Positions 1 to 7,217 of a DNA stretch of 64,000 nt are shown here, piece by piece. The position numbers and the translations under genes were made by a program. The stretch's first letter is position 1; every line of letters begins with the position of its first letter. The notes under the pieces were generated by a model. It did not search any database. It was not told where the DNA came from and saw only the letters and a program-made list of their open reading frames with translations. The DNA comes from Paenibacillus sp. 453mf. GTDB lineage: Bacteria > Bacillota > Bacilli > Paenibacillales > Paenibacillaceae. The stretch is taken from assembly GCF_900116105.1 (NCBI RefSeq), contig NZ_FPAC01000001.1, forward strand, positions 1,602,862 through 1,666,861. The letters run 5' to 3'.

Positions 1-417
1 GTGAAGCCTACAGAATTTACGGTGTCTGACTCAGAATTCACAATGAAATCCGGCATCAGCGTTGAGCTTGACATCAAAAATGTTGATCTCGTAGCGACAT
101 CTGAAGTTTTGTGGCCAGGTGAAAAAGTCTATGTACGCGGAGGGAATGCATCAACTGGCAAAGCTTTGAAGGGCGAAGTGAGTATTCCACTGGGCATGAA
201 CATTAACAGCAATGTTCCGGGCGAAACTTGGCTTTACTGGGATATTGAAACACCGGAAGGTACATTCGTGAATCAAACTCCCATTCACATGACTGGAATG
301 GTGAAAGGACTTCCACCGCAAGCTACTGAGTTTTCATCCCAGGATGTAATCTCGCTCTATGATCAGCTTGATGGCAAGTTCGCTGGCACAATCTATGCCT
401 GCACGCAAGTTACCTAA
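1..417 (+). CDS. Unknown 138-aa protein, possibly 5'-truncated by the window edge
   Basis: The reading frame is open from base 1 (a GTG) to TAA at 415-417, so the true start may lie upstream. I do not recognise the family. The protein is polar, rich in beta-type sequence (alternating V/T/I with G and P) and has no signal peptide or membrane segment in the visible part; a WPGEKVYVRGG stretch and a WLYWDIETPEG stretch are the most distinctive. A strong hairpin follows, and the FAD oxidoreductase gene starts 98 bp downstream on the same strand. I infer that it is the end of an upstream gene set belonging to the same cluster, but sequence alone does not prove it. Confidence 0.6.
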   Translation: MKPTEFTVSDSEFTMKSGISVELDIKNVDLVATSEVLWPGEKVYVRGGNASTGKALKGEVSIPLGMNINSNVPGETWLYWDIETPEGTFVNQTPIHMTGMVKGLPPQATEFSSQDVISLYDQLDGKFAGTIYACTQVT

Positions 418-456
418 TCATTGATCTAAAGGCACATTGCAGCACAGAAGTTACAG

Positions 457-490
457 CTCGACAAATCAGTCTTCGGACTGATTTGTCGAG
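457..490 (+). terminator. Perfect 15-bp hairpin with TTCG loop
   Basis: CTCGACAAATCAGTC pairs exactly with its complement across a TTCG tetraloop and is followed by the short T-run ATTTTC. It ends the first gene, though the weak T-run may allow read-through into the oxidoreductase. Confidence 0.7.
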
Positions 491-514
491 ATTTTCTTGA
501 AGGGAGACGAATGA

Positions 515-1711
515 ATGTATGATGCCGTTATCGTTGGGGCCAGGTGTGCCGGAGCAGCACTTGCCATTTTTCTGGCTCAAAAGGGTTACAAAGTCGCTAT
601 GGTAGATCGCGATACGTTCCCTAGTCATACGACTTCTACGCATGTGACGGGTGAGATTGATATCTATCAAAGGCTGGGTGTGCTGGAACAGCTTGAAGCC
701 GCTGGAGCTCCTTCGCTCCGACGAATGCATGTTCATCTGGGTACCAGCAGCTTTGAATCAGATATGCTGGTGACACCAAGAGCTATTGGGCTTCGCCGTT
801 ACCATTTTGACCAAATTCTCATTCAAAAAGCGATGTCATACCCTACGGTAAGCTTTGAACAAGGGAGCTTGGTTACCGGGCTGATCCAGGATCGGGGAAA
901 GGTTCAGGGAATAAGCATCAGAAAAGGAGCCGTTCAAAAAGAATTAATGGCAAACGTCATTGTTGGAGCAGACGGATATTTTTCCTTTGTCGCAAGCAGG
1001 GTGAATGCCGCATCGTATGAGACCTCTCCGTTAATGAGGCCAGCTTATTACGGTTATTTCAGGAATGTTAAACCGTTGCCTATACCGGCAGTTGAGTGGT
1101 TCTGGAACGAGGAGGATATCATTTTCTGCAACCCGACTGATGACGACCTTCATACCGTATTGGTAATGCCGCCTATGTCGGAGATGAAACGCTGGATGAG
1201 AAGTCCAAAGGATATGCTGCTAGAACGAATAACAAAAATACCCGGACTGCATGAACGGATGCAAGCAGCACAGCTGTCTGATCGAGTTCGAGGCATTGGA
1301 GCGAGACCCATGTATTTAAAGCAAGCATATGGACAAGGCTGGGCTCTTGTAGGAGACGCAGGAGCGTATGTACATCCGGTTACCGGTTCAGGAATGGATA
1401 ATGCCGTAGGAAGCGCGGAGCTATTGAGCAAGGCACTCCATGAAGTGTTCACTGGACAGGCTTCTTGGGAAAACGCTTTGAAGACCTATCAGACCAAGCG
1501 TGATGAGCTAATCAAGCCGCAGATGCATGGGGCCCATGTATCCATGAACAGGGCTGATCAAGCCATTAACTACGAGAAGCTTCAATGGCTGCAAGCCTTA
1601 TGCACTTTTCCTGGCTTGACTCATGACTTAGCAGCAAACGTGAAAGAGGTTGCCAGAATACTCGGCAATGAACGGTATGAACAGCTCGAAAAAATGATGA
1701 TGCCAAATTAA
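515..1711 (+). CDS. FAD-dependent oxidoreductase (PHBH/geranylgeranyl-reductase-like)
   Basis: This 398-aa protein has an N-terminal Rossmann FAD-binding motif, VIVGARCAGAALA (residues ~5-17), and the second FAD-contacting motif GWALVGDAGAYVHPVTGSG around residues 270-290, the order seen in group A flavin monooxygenases and geranylgeranyl-reductase-like enzymes. It probably uses NAD(P)H and FAD to hydroxylate, epoxidise or reduce a small hydrophobic substrate. No tryptophan-halogenase WxWxIP motif is evident, so halogenation is unlikely. It has no membrane segment and is probably cytosolic. It starts the run of co-directional genes with the two SRPBCC-PDZ proteins, the next gene being only 17 bp away, which suggests one operon. 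The substrate cannot be read from the sequence. Confidence 0.85.
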   Translation: MYDAVIVGARCAGAALAIFLAQKGYKVAMVDRDTFPSHTTSTHVTGEIDIYQRLGVLEQLEAAGAPSLRRMHVHLGTSSFESDMLVTPRAIGLRRYHFDQILIQKAMSYPTVSFEQGSLVTGLIQDRGKVQGISIRKGAVQKELMANVIVGADGYFSFVASRVNAASYETSPLMRPAYYGYFRNVKPLPIPAVEWFWNEEDIIFCNPTDDDLHTVLVMPPMSEMKRWMRSPKDMLLERITKIPGLHERMQAAQLSDRVRGIGARPMYLKQAYGQGWALVGDAGAYVHPVTGSGMDNAVGSAELLSKALHEVFTGQASWENALKTYQTKRDELIKPQMHGAHVSMNRADQAINYEKLQWLQALCTFPGLTHDLAANVKEVARILGNERYEQLEKMMMPN

Positions 1712-1728
1712 CGGAGGGGGAAGCGAAC

Positions 1729-2592
1729 ATGCTTAGCGAAGACAGAAGACATACGGTCAATGTGATTCATCTGGAGTCTACACCTGAAACGGTATGGAGG
1801 ATGATTGCCACTGTTTCCGGCTCAAATGCCTATTTGAGCGATTTCGGAAGCAGCACCGGGGATCCAGACCATCCGCAGGCGGGTGACAAATTCCGTTTTA
1901 CTTATGGGGATATCGAAAATGAAACGGAATGTATAGCTTCTCAATTTCCACACATGTACAAGCTATCGGATTGTTATGTCTCTATTCTGTCTAACGGCGA
2001 TACAGTCGAGTATAATTTGCAAACTACTTTTTTGATAGAACAGCAAGGCCCTTTTGTGATACTTACCGTAGAAGTTGAAGGATATGGGAACGAAGGACAT
2101 GGTTTATGGCTCAGGGAGTGTATGGAGACCGGGTGGAGAAGATCACTCACGAATTTGAAATGTGTGCTTGAACTTGGGCTGGATTTAAGGCTGAATTTGT
2201 TCGGCTACCCAAGACTCGGAGTCACCAATACAGGACACTCGGAAATTTATGAGAAAGAAACCGGATTACGTGCGGGTAAAGGTAATTACATCATGCAAGC
2301 TTTTTCTCAAGGTCCGGCTTACAAGGCAGGAATTAGAAGTGGTGATGTCATTCTTACTGTGAATGGAGCTGAAGTCAACACCCATAAAGCACTGGTTGTT
2401 GCTTTGTCCAAGCAATATAACAATCCGGCACCAATCAAGGTGCTGTACGCAAGAGATCGGCAGCTTTATGAAACGGAAGTTCATCTGTCCTACGACGAGA
2501 AATTCACAGGCTTTGTCGATGCGAAGACGAAGGAAGAGCTGCAAAGACTGAAGAGAGAACGAAGTATGGCTGCGGATAAGGAGGGAATATGA
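1729..2592 (+). CDS. SRPBCC-like domain fused to a PDZ domain (copy 1)
   Basis: A 287-aa protein with a GGAGGGGG ribosome binding site. Residues ~1-145 look like an SRPBCC/START (AHSA1-like) hydrophobic-ligand fold: VIHLESTPETVWRMIATV at the start and a long C-terminal helix around GWRRSLTNLKCVLE. Residues ~175-265 form a PDZ domain with the signature SQGPAYKAGIRSGDVILTVNG. No signal peptide or membrane anchor is visible, so it is unlike extracytoplasmic HtrA-type PDZ proteins. The next gene begins at the base after its stop and encodes a clear paralogue. SRPBCC proteins often bind or cyclise polyketide and aromatic ligands; the PDZ part could hold a partner enzyme. That role is inference. 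Confidence 0.75.
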   Translation: MLSEDRRHTVNVIHLESTPETVWRMIATVSGSNAYLSDFGSSTGDPDHPQAGDKFRFTYGDIENETECIASQFPHMYKLSDCYVSILSNGDTVEYNLQTTFLIEQQGPFVILTVEVEGYGNEGHGLWLRECMETGWRRSLTNLKCVLELGLDLRLNLFGYPRLGVTNTGHSEIYEKETGLRAGKGNYIMQAFSQGPAYKAGIRSGDVILTVNGAEVNTHKALVVALSKQYNNPAPIKVLYARDRQLYETEVHLSYDEKFTGFVDAKTKEELQRLKRERSMAADKEGI

Positions 2593-3282
2593 TTGAACAC
2601 GTCAACCCGCTTCCGAAATGAGATTCATATAATGGGAGATCAAGAGGAAATCTGGGGCTACTTGTCCACTTTAGAAGGGTACCTATCCTTCTTTGCAGAC
2701 AGCGGTGTACAGCATGGAGATGAACTTGTTATGGAGTACGGAGGTATTACTAATCGGGTTGAAATCCATGTACTAACAACGAATCAATCACTCCAGTGGA
2801 GACATGCTTACGAGATTTCAGGGAAAGAGTATCCGCTCATCACCACCTTTTACCTTCAGAGCTCTAGCCCATATGTTATTGTCCGTGTCGAAGTCAGTGG
2901 ATTCGGTCAAGAACCGGATGATTTGTTTGTTAAGGATCTGATGGATGAGACATGGACAAGAACGTTATTTAATTTAAAAAGTGTGGTGGAACTGGGAAGC
3001 GATATTCGCCAAGCCCTGTTCGGACATCGCCGTCTCGGTATTCTAAGCACAGGAATAAGTGATGGAAACCGGGTTTTATATTGCTTTGAAGGAAGCCCAG
3101 CGGCAGCAGCAGGTCTTAGAGCAGGAGATATCATTCGATCTATTGATGATCGTCCTGTCACGAATCACAAAGCCCTGGTCCGTGAATTGGCACGCAATAC
3201 ACTGCGGAAGTCAGAGATTGTCTTGAACTATGAGCGCGAAGGAATTCTTCATAATACCATGGTAAAATGGCTTGACGAATAA
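2593..3282 (+). CDS. SRPBCC-like domain fused to a PDZ domain (copy 2)
   Basis: This 229-aa paralogue of the preceding gene starts with TTG directly after its stop codon, so the two are almost certainly translationally coupled. Residues ~1-135 match the SRPBCC-like part, including the shared terminal helix (TWTRTLFNLKSVVELG). Residues ~155-225 are a PDZ domain with SPAAAAGLRAGDIIRSIDD. It lacks the ~40-residue charged tail of copy 1. Tandem duplication followed by divergence suggests that the two proteins either form a heterodimer or act on successive intermediates. I know of no characterised enzyme with this domain order. Confidence 0.72.
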   Translation: MNTSTRFRNEIHIMGDQEEIWGYLSTLEGYLSFFADSGVQHGDELVMEYGGITNRVEIHVLTTNQSLQWRHAYEISGKEYPLITTFYLQSSSPYVIVRVEVSGFGQEPDDLFVKDLMDETWTRTLFNLKSVVELGSDIRQALFGHRRLGILSTGISDGNRVLYCFEGSPAAAAGLRAGDIIRSIDDRPVTNHKALVRELARNTLRKSEIVLNYEREGILHNTMVKWLDE

Positions 3283-3367
3283 TATAGAAATATTTCACAA
3301 TTAAACTAAATATTATTGCTTCATCTCAAACTAATGAATGATAGAAGAGGGAGGTCGAAGTTTAATA

Positions 3368-4606
3368 ATGGAATCTGCACGTGCTCCACTGCCAATCACG
3401 TTCCAGCTTGGAAGATTCTTTGCACATACCGTACTTGTTAATTTTTTGCTGTGGCTGCCCATGTGGATCATTTTTTTGCAGCAGGTCAGGGGAATGAGTC
3501 TAGGACTTATCGGGATCATGCAAGGAGTTGGTTTTGTCATAGCAGCCATTGCTGAAGTTCCTGCGGGAGCGGTTGCAGACAGATATGGACGCAAGGTGTC
3601 TTTGTTCATTGGATCAGTTGCCTTCGGTATCTTGACGATACTATATGGATTGGTTTCCTGGATTCCCCTGCTATTATTAATTCATATTTTGTGGAGTGTA
3701 GCACAGACCTTCTTCAGTGGGACGGATGTAGCAGTTCTGTATGACGGATTAAAGAGTGCCGGCCGTGAGGAGGAATACGCCAAAATTATGGGCCGCTATA
3801 CGGCTGTTGTGCAAGGAACTCAGGCTGCAGCTGCACTAATTGGAAGCCTGCTGGCAGGCTATACGATGCTTCAGCCCTTCCTATGGAGTGGCCTGGCATG
3901 TATAGTGGGTGGATTTCTGTTATTTAAATTTCGTGAGCCTCCTGTAGGACAACCCTCCCAGGAAAATAAAGGAATTTCCGCTGATTTAAAGGAGGCATTC
4001 CATTTAAGTCTTCAATTTAAAACGCTGCGTAATTTCATCTTTTTTTCGACGGTTCTTTCCCTACCTACTTTTATGCTAATATTTTTCTTCATTCAGCCCT
4101 ATGTTCTTACCAGTGATATTCCTATTGGCTGGGTCGGTGCAATTATCCTGCTCCTTCGTGTCGCCAGTATTACAGGGTCCGCCTTATCCCATCGATTGAC
4201 AAAGAAACTCAAGGAATCTTTAATTTTGCTGCTGCTGCCCTTGATTATGACTTTGTGCTTGGCTGCCGCAGGATTGGCTCCTGTAGTATGGGGAATTGTT
4301 ATTTTATTTGTGATGGGCTTCTGCTCTTCTGCATTGCGGCCAGCGCTCGCTGCCATGCTGAATCGGATGATCCCATCCAATCGGCGTGCTACGGTATTAT
4401 CCATGCAATCTTTATTATTTACGTTAATGCTGGCCGGAACGCAGACCCTGCTTAGTACCGTTGTTGATTACTCAGGATTCCCTACATTCTTCCTCATTTT
4501 ATCGGCTCTGGTCGGTATTACAGGAGCTGTGTTTCTTCTGTTTAATTTGCGGCAGGTGGATGAAGGCGCCAGTCAGTCCGCTACCACGATCTCATCGGAC
4601 AATTGA
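3368..4606 (+). CDS. MFS transporter
   Basis: About 412 aa from the ATG at 3368; an in-frame ATG at 3338 adds ten non-hydrophobic residues, but the GGGAGG at ~3349-3354 favours the downstream start. There are around twelve hydrophobic segments, and the MFS signature between helices 2 and 3 is visible as GAVADRYGRKVSLF. The length is normal for a 12-TM drug/metabolite exporter. It lies 55-85 bp after the SRPBCC-PDZ pair, in the same direction, and ends at an intrinsic terminator, so it probably exports the product made by the neighbouring enzymes. Substrate unknown. Confidence 0.85.
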   Translation: MESARAPLPITFQLGRFFAHTVLVNFLLWLPMWIIFLQQVRGMSLGLIGIMQGVGFVIAAIAEVPAGAVADRYGRKVSLFIGSVAFGILTILYGLVSWIPLLLLIHILWSVAQTFFSGTDVAVLYDGLKSAGREEEYAKIMGRYTAVVQGTQAAAALIGSLLAGYTMLQPFLWSGLACIVGGFLLFKFREPPVGQPSQENKGISADLKEAFHLSLQFKTLRNFIFFSTVLSLPTFMLIFFFIQPYVLTSDIPIGWVGAIILLLRVASITGSALSHRLTKKLKESLILLLLPLIMTLCLAAAGLAPVVWGIVILFVMGFCSSALRPALAAMLNRMIPSNRRATVLSMQSLLFTLMLAGTQTLLSTVVDYSGFPTFFLILSALVGITGAVFLLFNLRQVDEGASQSATTISSDN

Positions 4607-4656
4607 GAGGAGAGAGTGTCAAGGAGACAAGCCAGCCTTGCTATTTGCACCAGTAT

Positions 4657-4690
4657 AACTGAGCTCCTCTCCTCGGAGTTCAGTTTTTTT
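4657..4690 (+). terminator. Intrinsic terminator after MFS gene
   Basis: AACTGAGCTCC pairs with GGAGTTCAGTT (one G-U) around a 7-base loop, followed by seven T. It separates the MFS gene from the aminotransferase, which therefore has its own promoter or depends on read-through. Confidence 0.85.
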
Positions 4691-4720
4691 ATGCCTTTCA
4701 TTTCAAGGAGCTGAGATAAA

Positions 4721-6028
4721 ATGTATAAATCAACCCAATTAACATATCCATTCCTGCATCCCTTTACCTATATGCCACCAGTGGATCAGCAGTCCCTTCC
4801 GCCATTTATGATGCTGGATAGAGGGGAGGGCTCGTGGGTATATGACGAAGCCGGGAACAAATTCATGTATCTAACAACCGCAGTTCCCTCAATCGGACTA
4901 GGAAATTCTCGGATCATTGATCGCATTTGCAAGCAATTTCAGCGTTTGAGCTATGCATCGACCTGCGAACAGAATCACGCTGCTGCTGCAACCCTTGCCG
5001 AACGGTTGATCTCGATTGCAGGCAAGCCGATGAGCATGGCATTCTTTACTATGGATGGATCTGGTGCAGTAGAGACAGCAATGAAGCTGGCCCGCCAATA
5101 CTTCATCACTCAGCAGCAGCCTCAGCGCACGAAATTTGTTAGTATCGAAGGGAATTACCATGGGACAACCTTTGGGTCGGGGTCGGTAACTCATATGGGC
5201 ATTCAAGCCTCCTTCGGCCCTGGTCTAGAAGGATGCTATTCTATCCCGTCTCCCTATCATCATAATGAGCAAAAAGAAGCAGAACGATCAGCAACCAGTC
5301 TGCAGGAGCTTCGAAGTATTATACAGGAGCATGGTGGTGATTCCATCGCTGCATTCGTTGTAGAGCTGGTTCAAGGGGTTAATGGTGCAGTTCCTATGCC
5401 CAAGGCATTCATTCAAGAGCTGGCAGCATTGACATCAGACCATGGTATTTTGCTCATTGTGGATGAAGTCACGACTGGGCTAGGAAGGACAGGAAGCTGG
5501 CTTGCTTCTCATGATTACCTAATCAATCCTGACATCATTCTCTTATCCAAAGGTTTGACTGGAGGCTACTTTCCCATGGGCGCAGCACTCTTCTCCGAAC
5601 AGTTGAGAGACTCCATGTTTGGCAGAGGAGGAGTATTTCTCCATGGATCAACGCAAAACGGTCACCCGGTCGGCTGTGAGGCCGCATTAGCAGTGCTTGA
5701 TATGATAGAAGAGGGACAGCTCGTGAGAAACGCTCAATTGCAAGGTATGCAGATTTTGACCCGGCTGCGTTCCGAGCTCGAAGGATACCCCTATATTTTA
5801 GACATTAGAGGGAAAGGCCTGATGATTGGCATTGAGTTTGTAGATCCACATAGCAAAAGTGGAATTACAATGGAGTGGGGAGGAAGACTCAGCGCAAATT
5901 TGAGACGCGAAGGAATATTAGGAAACTTTTTTAATGGGGCGTTAATTATTTACCCACCTTTGAATATCACCAGTACTGAAGCTGAATTCATTTGGAAAGG
6001 AATCGTCAATGCCATCCGTGCAATGTAA
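4721..6028 (+). CDS. Class III PLP-dependent aminotransferase
   Basis: A 435-aa enzyme of normal family length with AAGGAG eleven bases before its ATG. The class III signature is clear: the PLP-binding aspartate in LLIVDEVTTGLGRTGSW (~residues 245-262) and the Schiff-base lysine in LLSKGLTGGYFPMGA (~residues 276-290). HGSTQNGHPVGCEAALAVLD supplies the phosphate-binding threonine region. It moves an amino group between an omega-amine or alpha-amino acid and a keto acid or aldehyde in the cytosol. Its position directly after the oxidoreductase/SRPBCC-PDZ/MFS genes suggests that it aminates a cluster intermediate; ornithine- or diaminobutyrate-type catabolism is the alternative. The specific substrate is not resolvable. 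Confidence 0.85.
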   Translation: MYKSTQLTYPFLHPFTYMPPVDQQSLPPFMMLDRGEGSWVYDEAGNKFMYLTTAVPSIGLGNSRIIDRICKQFQRLSYASTCEQNHAAAATLAERLISIAGKPMSMAFFTMDGSGAVETAMKLARQYFITQQQPQRTKFVSIEGNYHGTTFGSGSVTHMGIQASFGPGLEGCYSIPSPYHHNEQKEAERSATSLQELRSIIQEHGGDSIAAFVVELVQGVNGAVPMPKAFIQELAALTSDHGILLIVDEVTTGLGRTGSWLASHDYLINPDIILLSKGLTGGYFPMGAALFSEQLRDSMFGRGGVFLHGSTQNGHPVGCEAALAVLDMIEEGQLVRNAQLQGMQILTRLRSELEGYPYILDIRGKGLMIGIEFVDPHSKSGITMEWGGRLSANLRREGILGNFFNGALIIYPPLNITSTEAEFIWKGIVNAIRAM

Positions 6029-6045
6029 CCCTTAATCGTTTGTAA

Positions 6046-6074
6046 TTGACAAATGTTCTTGTCTAATGTATCAA
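6046..6074 (+). promoter_or_regulatory. Possible sigma-A promoter
   Basis: TTGACA, 17 bp, then TATCAA, about 50 bp before the start of the nucleotidase gene. The -10 match is only partial. Confidence 0.35.
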
Positions 6075-6122
6075 TAAATTGAATTAGCAATATTGAGATT
6101 TGAGCCAAAAGCAGGAGGATCT

Positions 6123-6683
6123 ATGACGAAGCCAGTTGTAGCAGTAGACATGGACGATACGATATGTCATTTCATCAGAAGAGCAATATTTCATAACAAC
6201 AACGATTTTCCGACACATCCACTACGTTATGAAGACATGATTGACTGGAATACGGATCACCTGCGCCATCCAGACAGTACCCATGATGTATTCTTTAACC
6301 GGCCGCGAATTTATGAAGAGCTGGAGTTATTTGATGATCATGTTGTCGCCGAAATGGAAAAGCTTGATGAAGCATACGATCTGATTATAGTGACAGCGGG
6401 GGACCCTTCATCGGCAGCTGAGAAGTGGAATTGGCTGCAGAAGCATATGCCCTTTATTTCATTGCAGCAGCTGTTTGTATGTAAAAGAAAGTCTTTGATT
6501 GAATATGATCTACTCATCGATGACGGTATGCATAATCTATTGCCCGCCATAGAGCGAGGGAAAAAGGTTCTATGTATCCCCCATCCATGGAATCTTAAGG
6601 CACTGGAGCAGTATAAAGTACCTGTTATGGAATCATGGGAAGGTGCTAAAGAAAGAATTGATGCTATCTTCAGTATGGATTGA
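6123..6683 (+). CDS. 5'(3')-deoxyribonucleotidase-like HAD phosphatase
   Basis: 186 aa from the ATG at 6123, chosen because CAGGAGG sits at the right distance; an upstream in-frame ATG adds ten unlikely residues. The N-terminal VAVDMDDTICHF carries the HAD motif I DxDxT. IIVTAG supplies motif II, and the acidic LLIDDG supplies motif IV. These match the NT5C/YorS-like deoxyribonucleotidase family in Firmicutes, which hydrolyses deoxynucleoside monophosphates in the cytosol. It is monocistronic, with its own terminator. Confidence 0.8.
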   Translation: MTKPVVAVDMDDTICHFIRRAIFHNNNDFPTHPLRYEDMIDWNTDHLRHPDSTHDVFFNRPRIYEELELFDDHVVAEMEKLDEAYDLIIVTAGDPSSAAEKWNWLQKHMPFISLQQLFVCKRKSLIEYDLLIDDGMHNLLPAIERGKKVLCIPHPWNLKALEQYKVPVMESWEGAKERIDAIFSMD

Positions 6684-6696
6684 TCTTGAATGATTG

Positions 6697-6723
6697 AAAA
6701 AGCCTGACAAGTCAGGCTTTTTT
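6697..6723 (+). terminator. Intrinsic terminator
   Basis: AAAAAGCCTGAC-AA-GTCAGGCTTTTTT, usable in both directions; it ends the nucleotidase gene. Confidence 0.92.
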
Positions 6724-6799
6724 CTATAGGTCTCGTCTTGATTCAGTCAGTCGCTAATCAAGAAGATCTTACGACAAAAACAGCGATGAAAAGATGTCG

Positions 6800-6928
6800 T
6801 TATTTATTGGTGCTGTGCTGCTTGGATGGGAGCTTATCGCCAGGAGTGCCTTTACCGTTGTTTTTGTTATGACGCTGTTTTTCGGCATTTTCGTTTAATT
6901 TCTTTACATAATCCTTCGTGCTGTCCAT
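6800..6928 (-). CDS. Small hydrophilic protein, DUF4023-like (42 aa)
   Basis: On the minus strand an ATG preceded by AAGGAGG opens a 42-codon frame. The product is highly charged and polar, rich in N, K, H and Q, ending GDKLPSKQHSTNK. The composition, length and LPxKQH-type ending resemble the DUF4023 family of small Bacillales proteins of unknown function; this assignment is from memory of the pattern. It has no membrane segment or cysteine. It stands alone between the nucleotidase terminator and the metE control region. Confidence 0.65.
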   Translation of the reverse strand: MDSTKDYVKKLNENAEKQRHNKNNGKGTPGDKLPSKQHSTNK

Positions 6929-7113
6929 GAATTATTGCCTCCTTGTTAAGTTCCTCATCGATCATTTACCTAGCTTAATATAACCACGTTAGGCCCAATA
7001 TATTTCGTGTTTCGACATAGTTATATCCATATTTTTGTCGTTACACTGCGCTTATTATTCGACAATTTCGATTAACATTACTTGACGAATAATGACTACT
7101 CTCTGCTGTTTGC

Positions 7114-7161
7114 TATAGCCGCAGGCTATAACCAGGTATAGTTTATTACAGTTACACTATA
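7114..7161 (+). promoter_or_regulatory. Two TATAG...CTATA dyads upstream of metE (MtaR/MetR-like boxes)
   Basis: A perfect 7+3+7 palindrome TATAGCC-GCA-GGCTATA (7114-7130) is followed by a second TATAGT...ACTATA dyad (7137-7142 with 7156-7161). The 17-bp TATAG-N7-CTATA layout resembles the LysR-family MtaR/MetR motif reported upstream of methionine genes in streptococci. No S-box or T-box landmarks were seen in this leader, so LysR-type control of metE is the likely mode (inference). Confidence 0.5.
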
Positions 7162-7217
7162 ACCTCTTAACCGTGATATCTTTTGTTTAACAATTTGTCA
7201 GATAGGAGTGTTAAGAG

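Noticed and set aside
6040..6075. Type A repeat copy before the nucleotidase gene (AATGTTCTTGTC)
   Set aside because: Only 12 bases match one module and none of the other modules is present; likely chance within a promoter.
7082..7116. TTGACG...TGCTAT as the metE promoter
   Set aside because: The spacing is 23 bp, too long for sigma-A; the true promoter was not identified.
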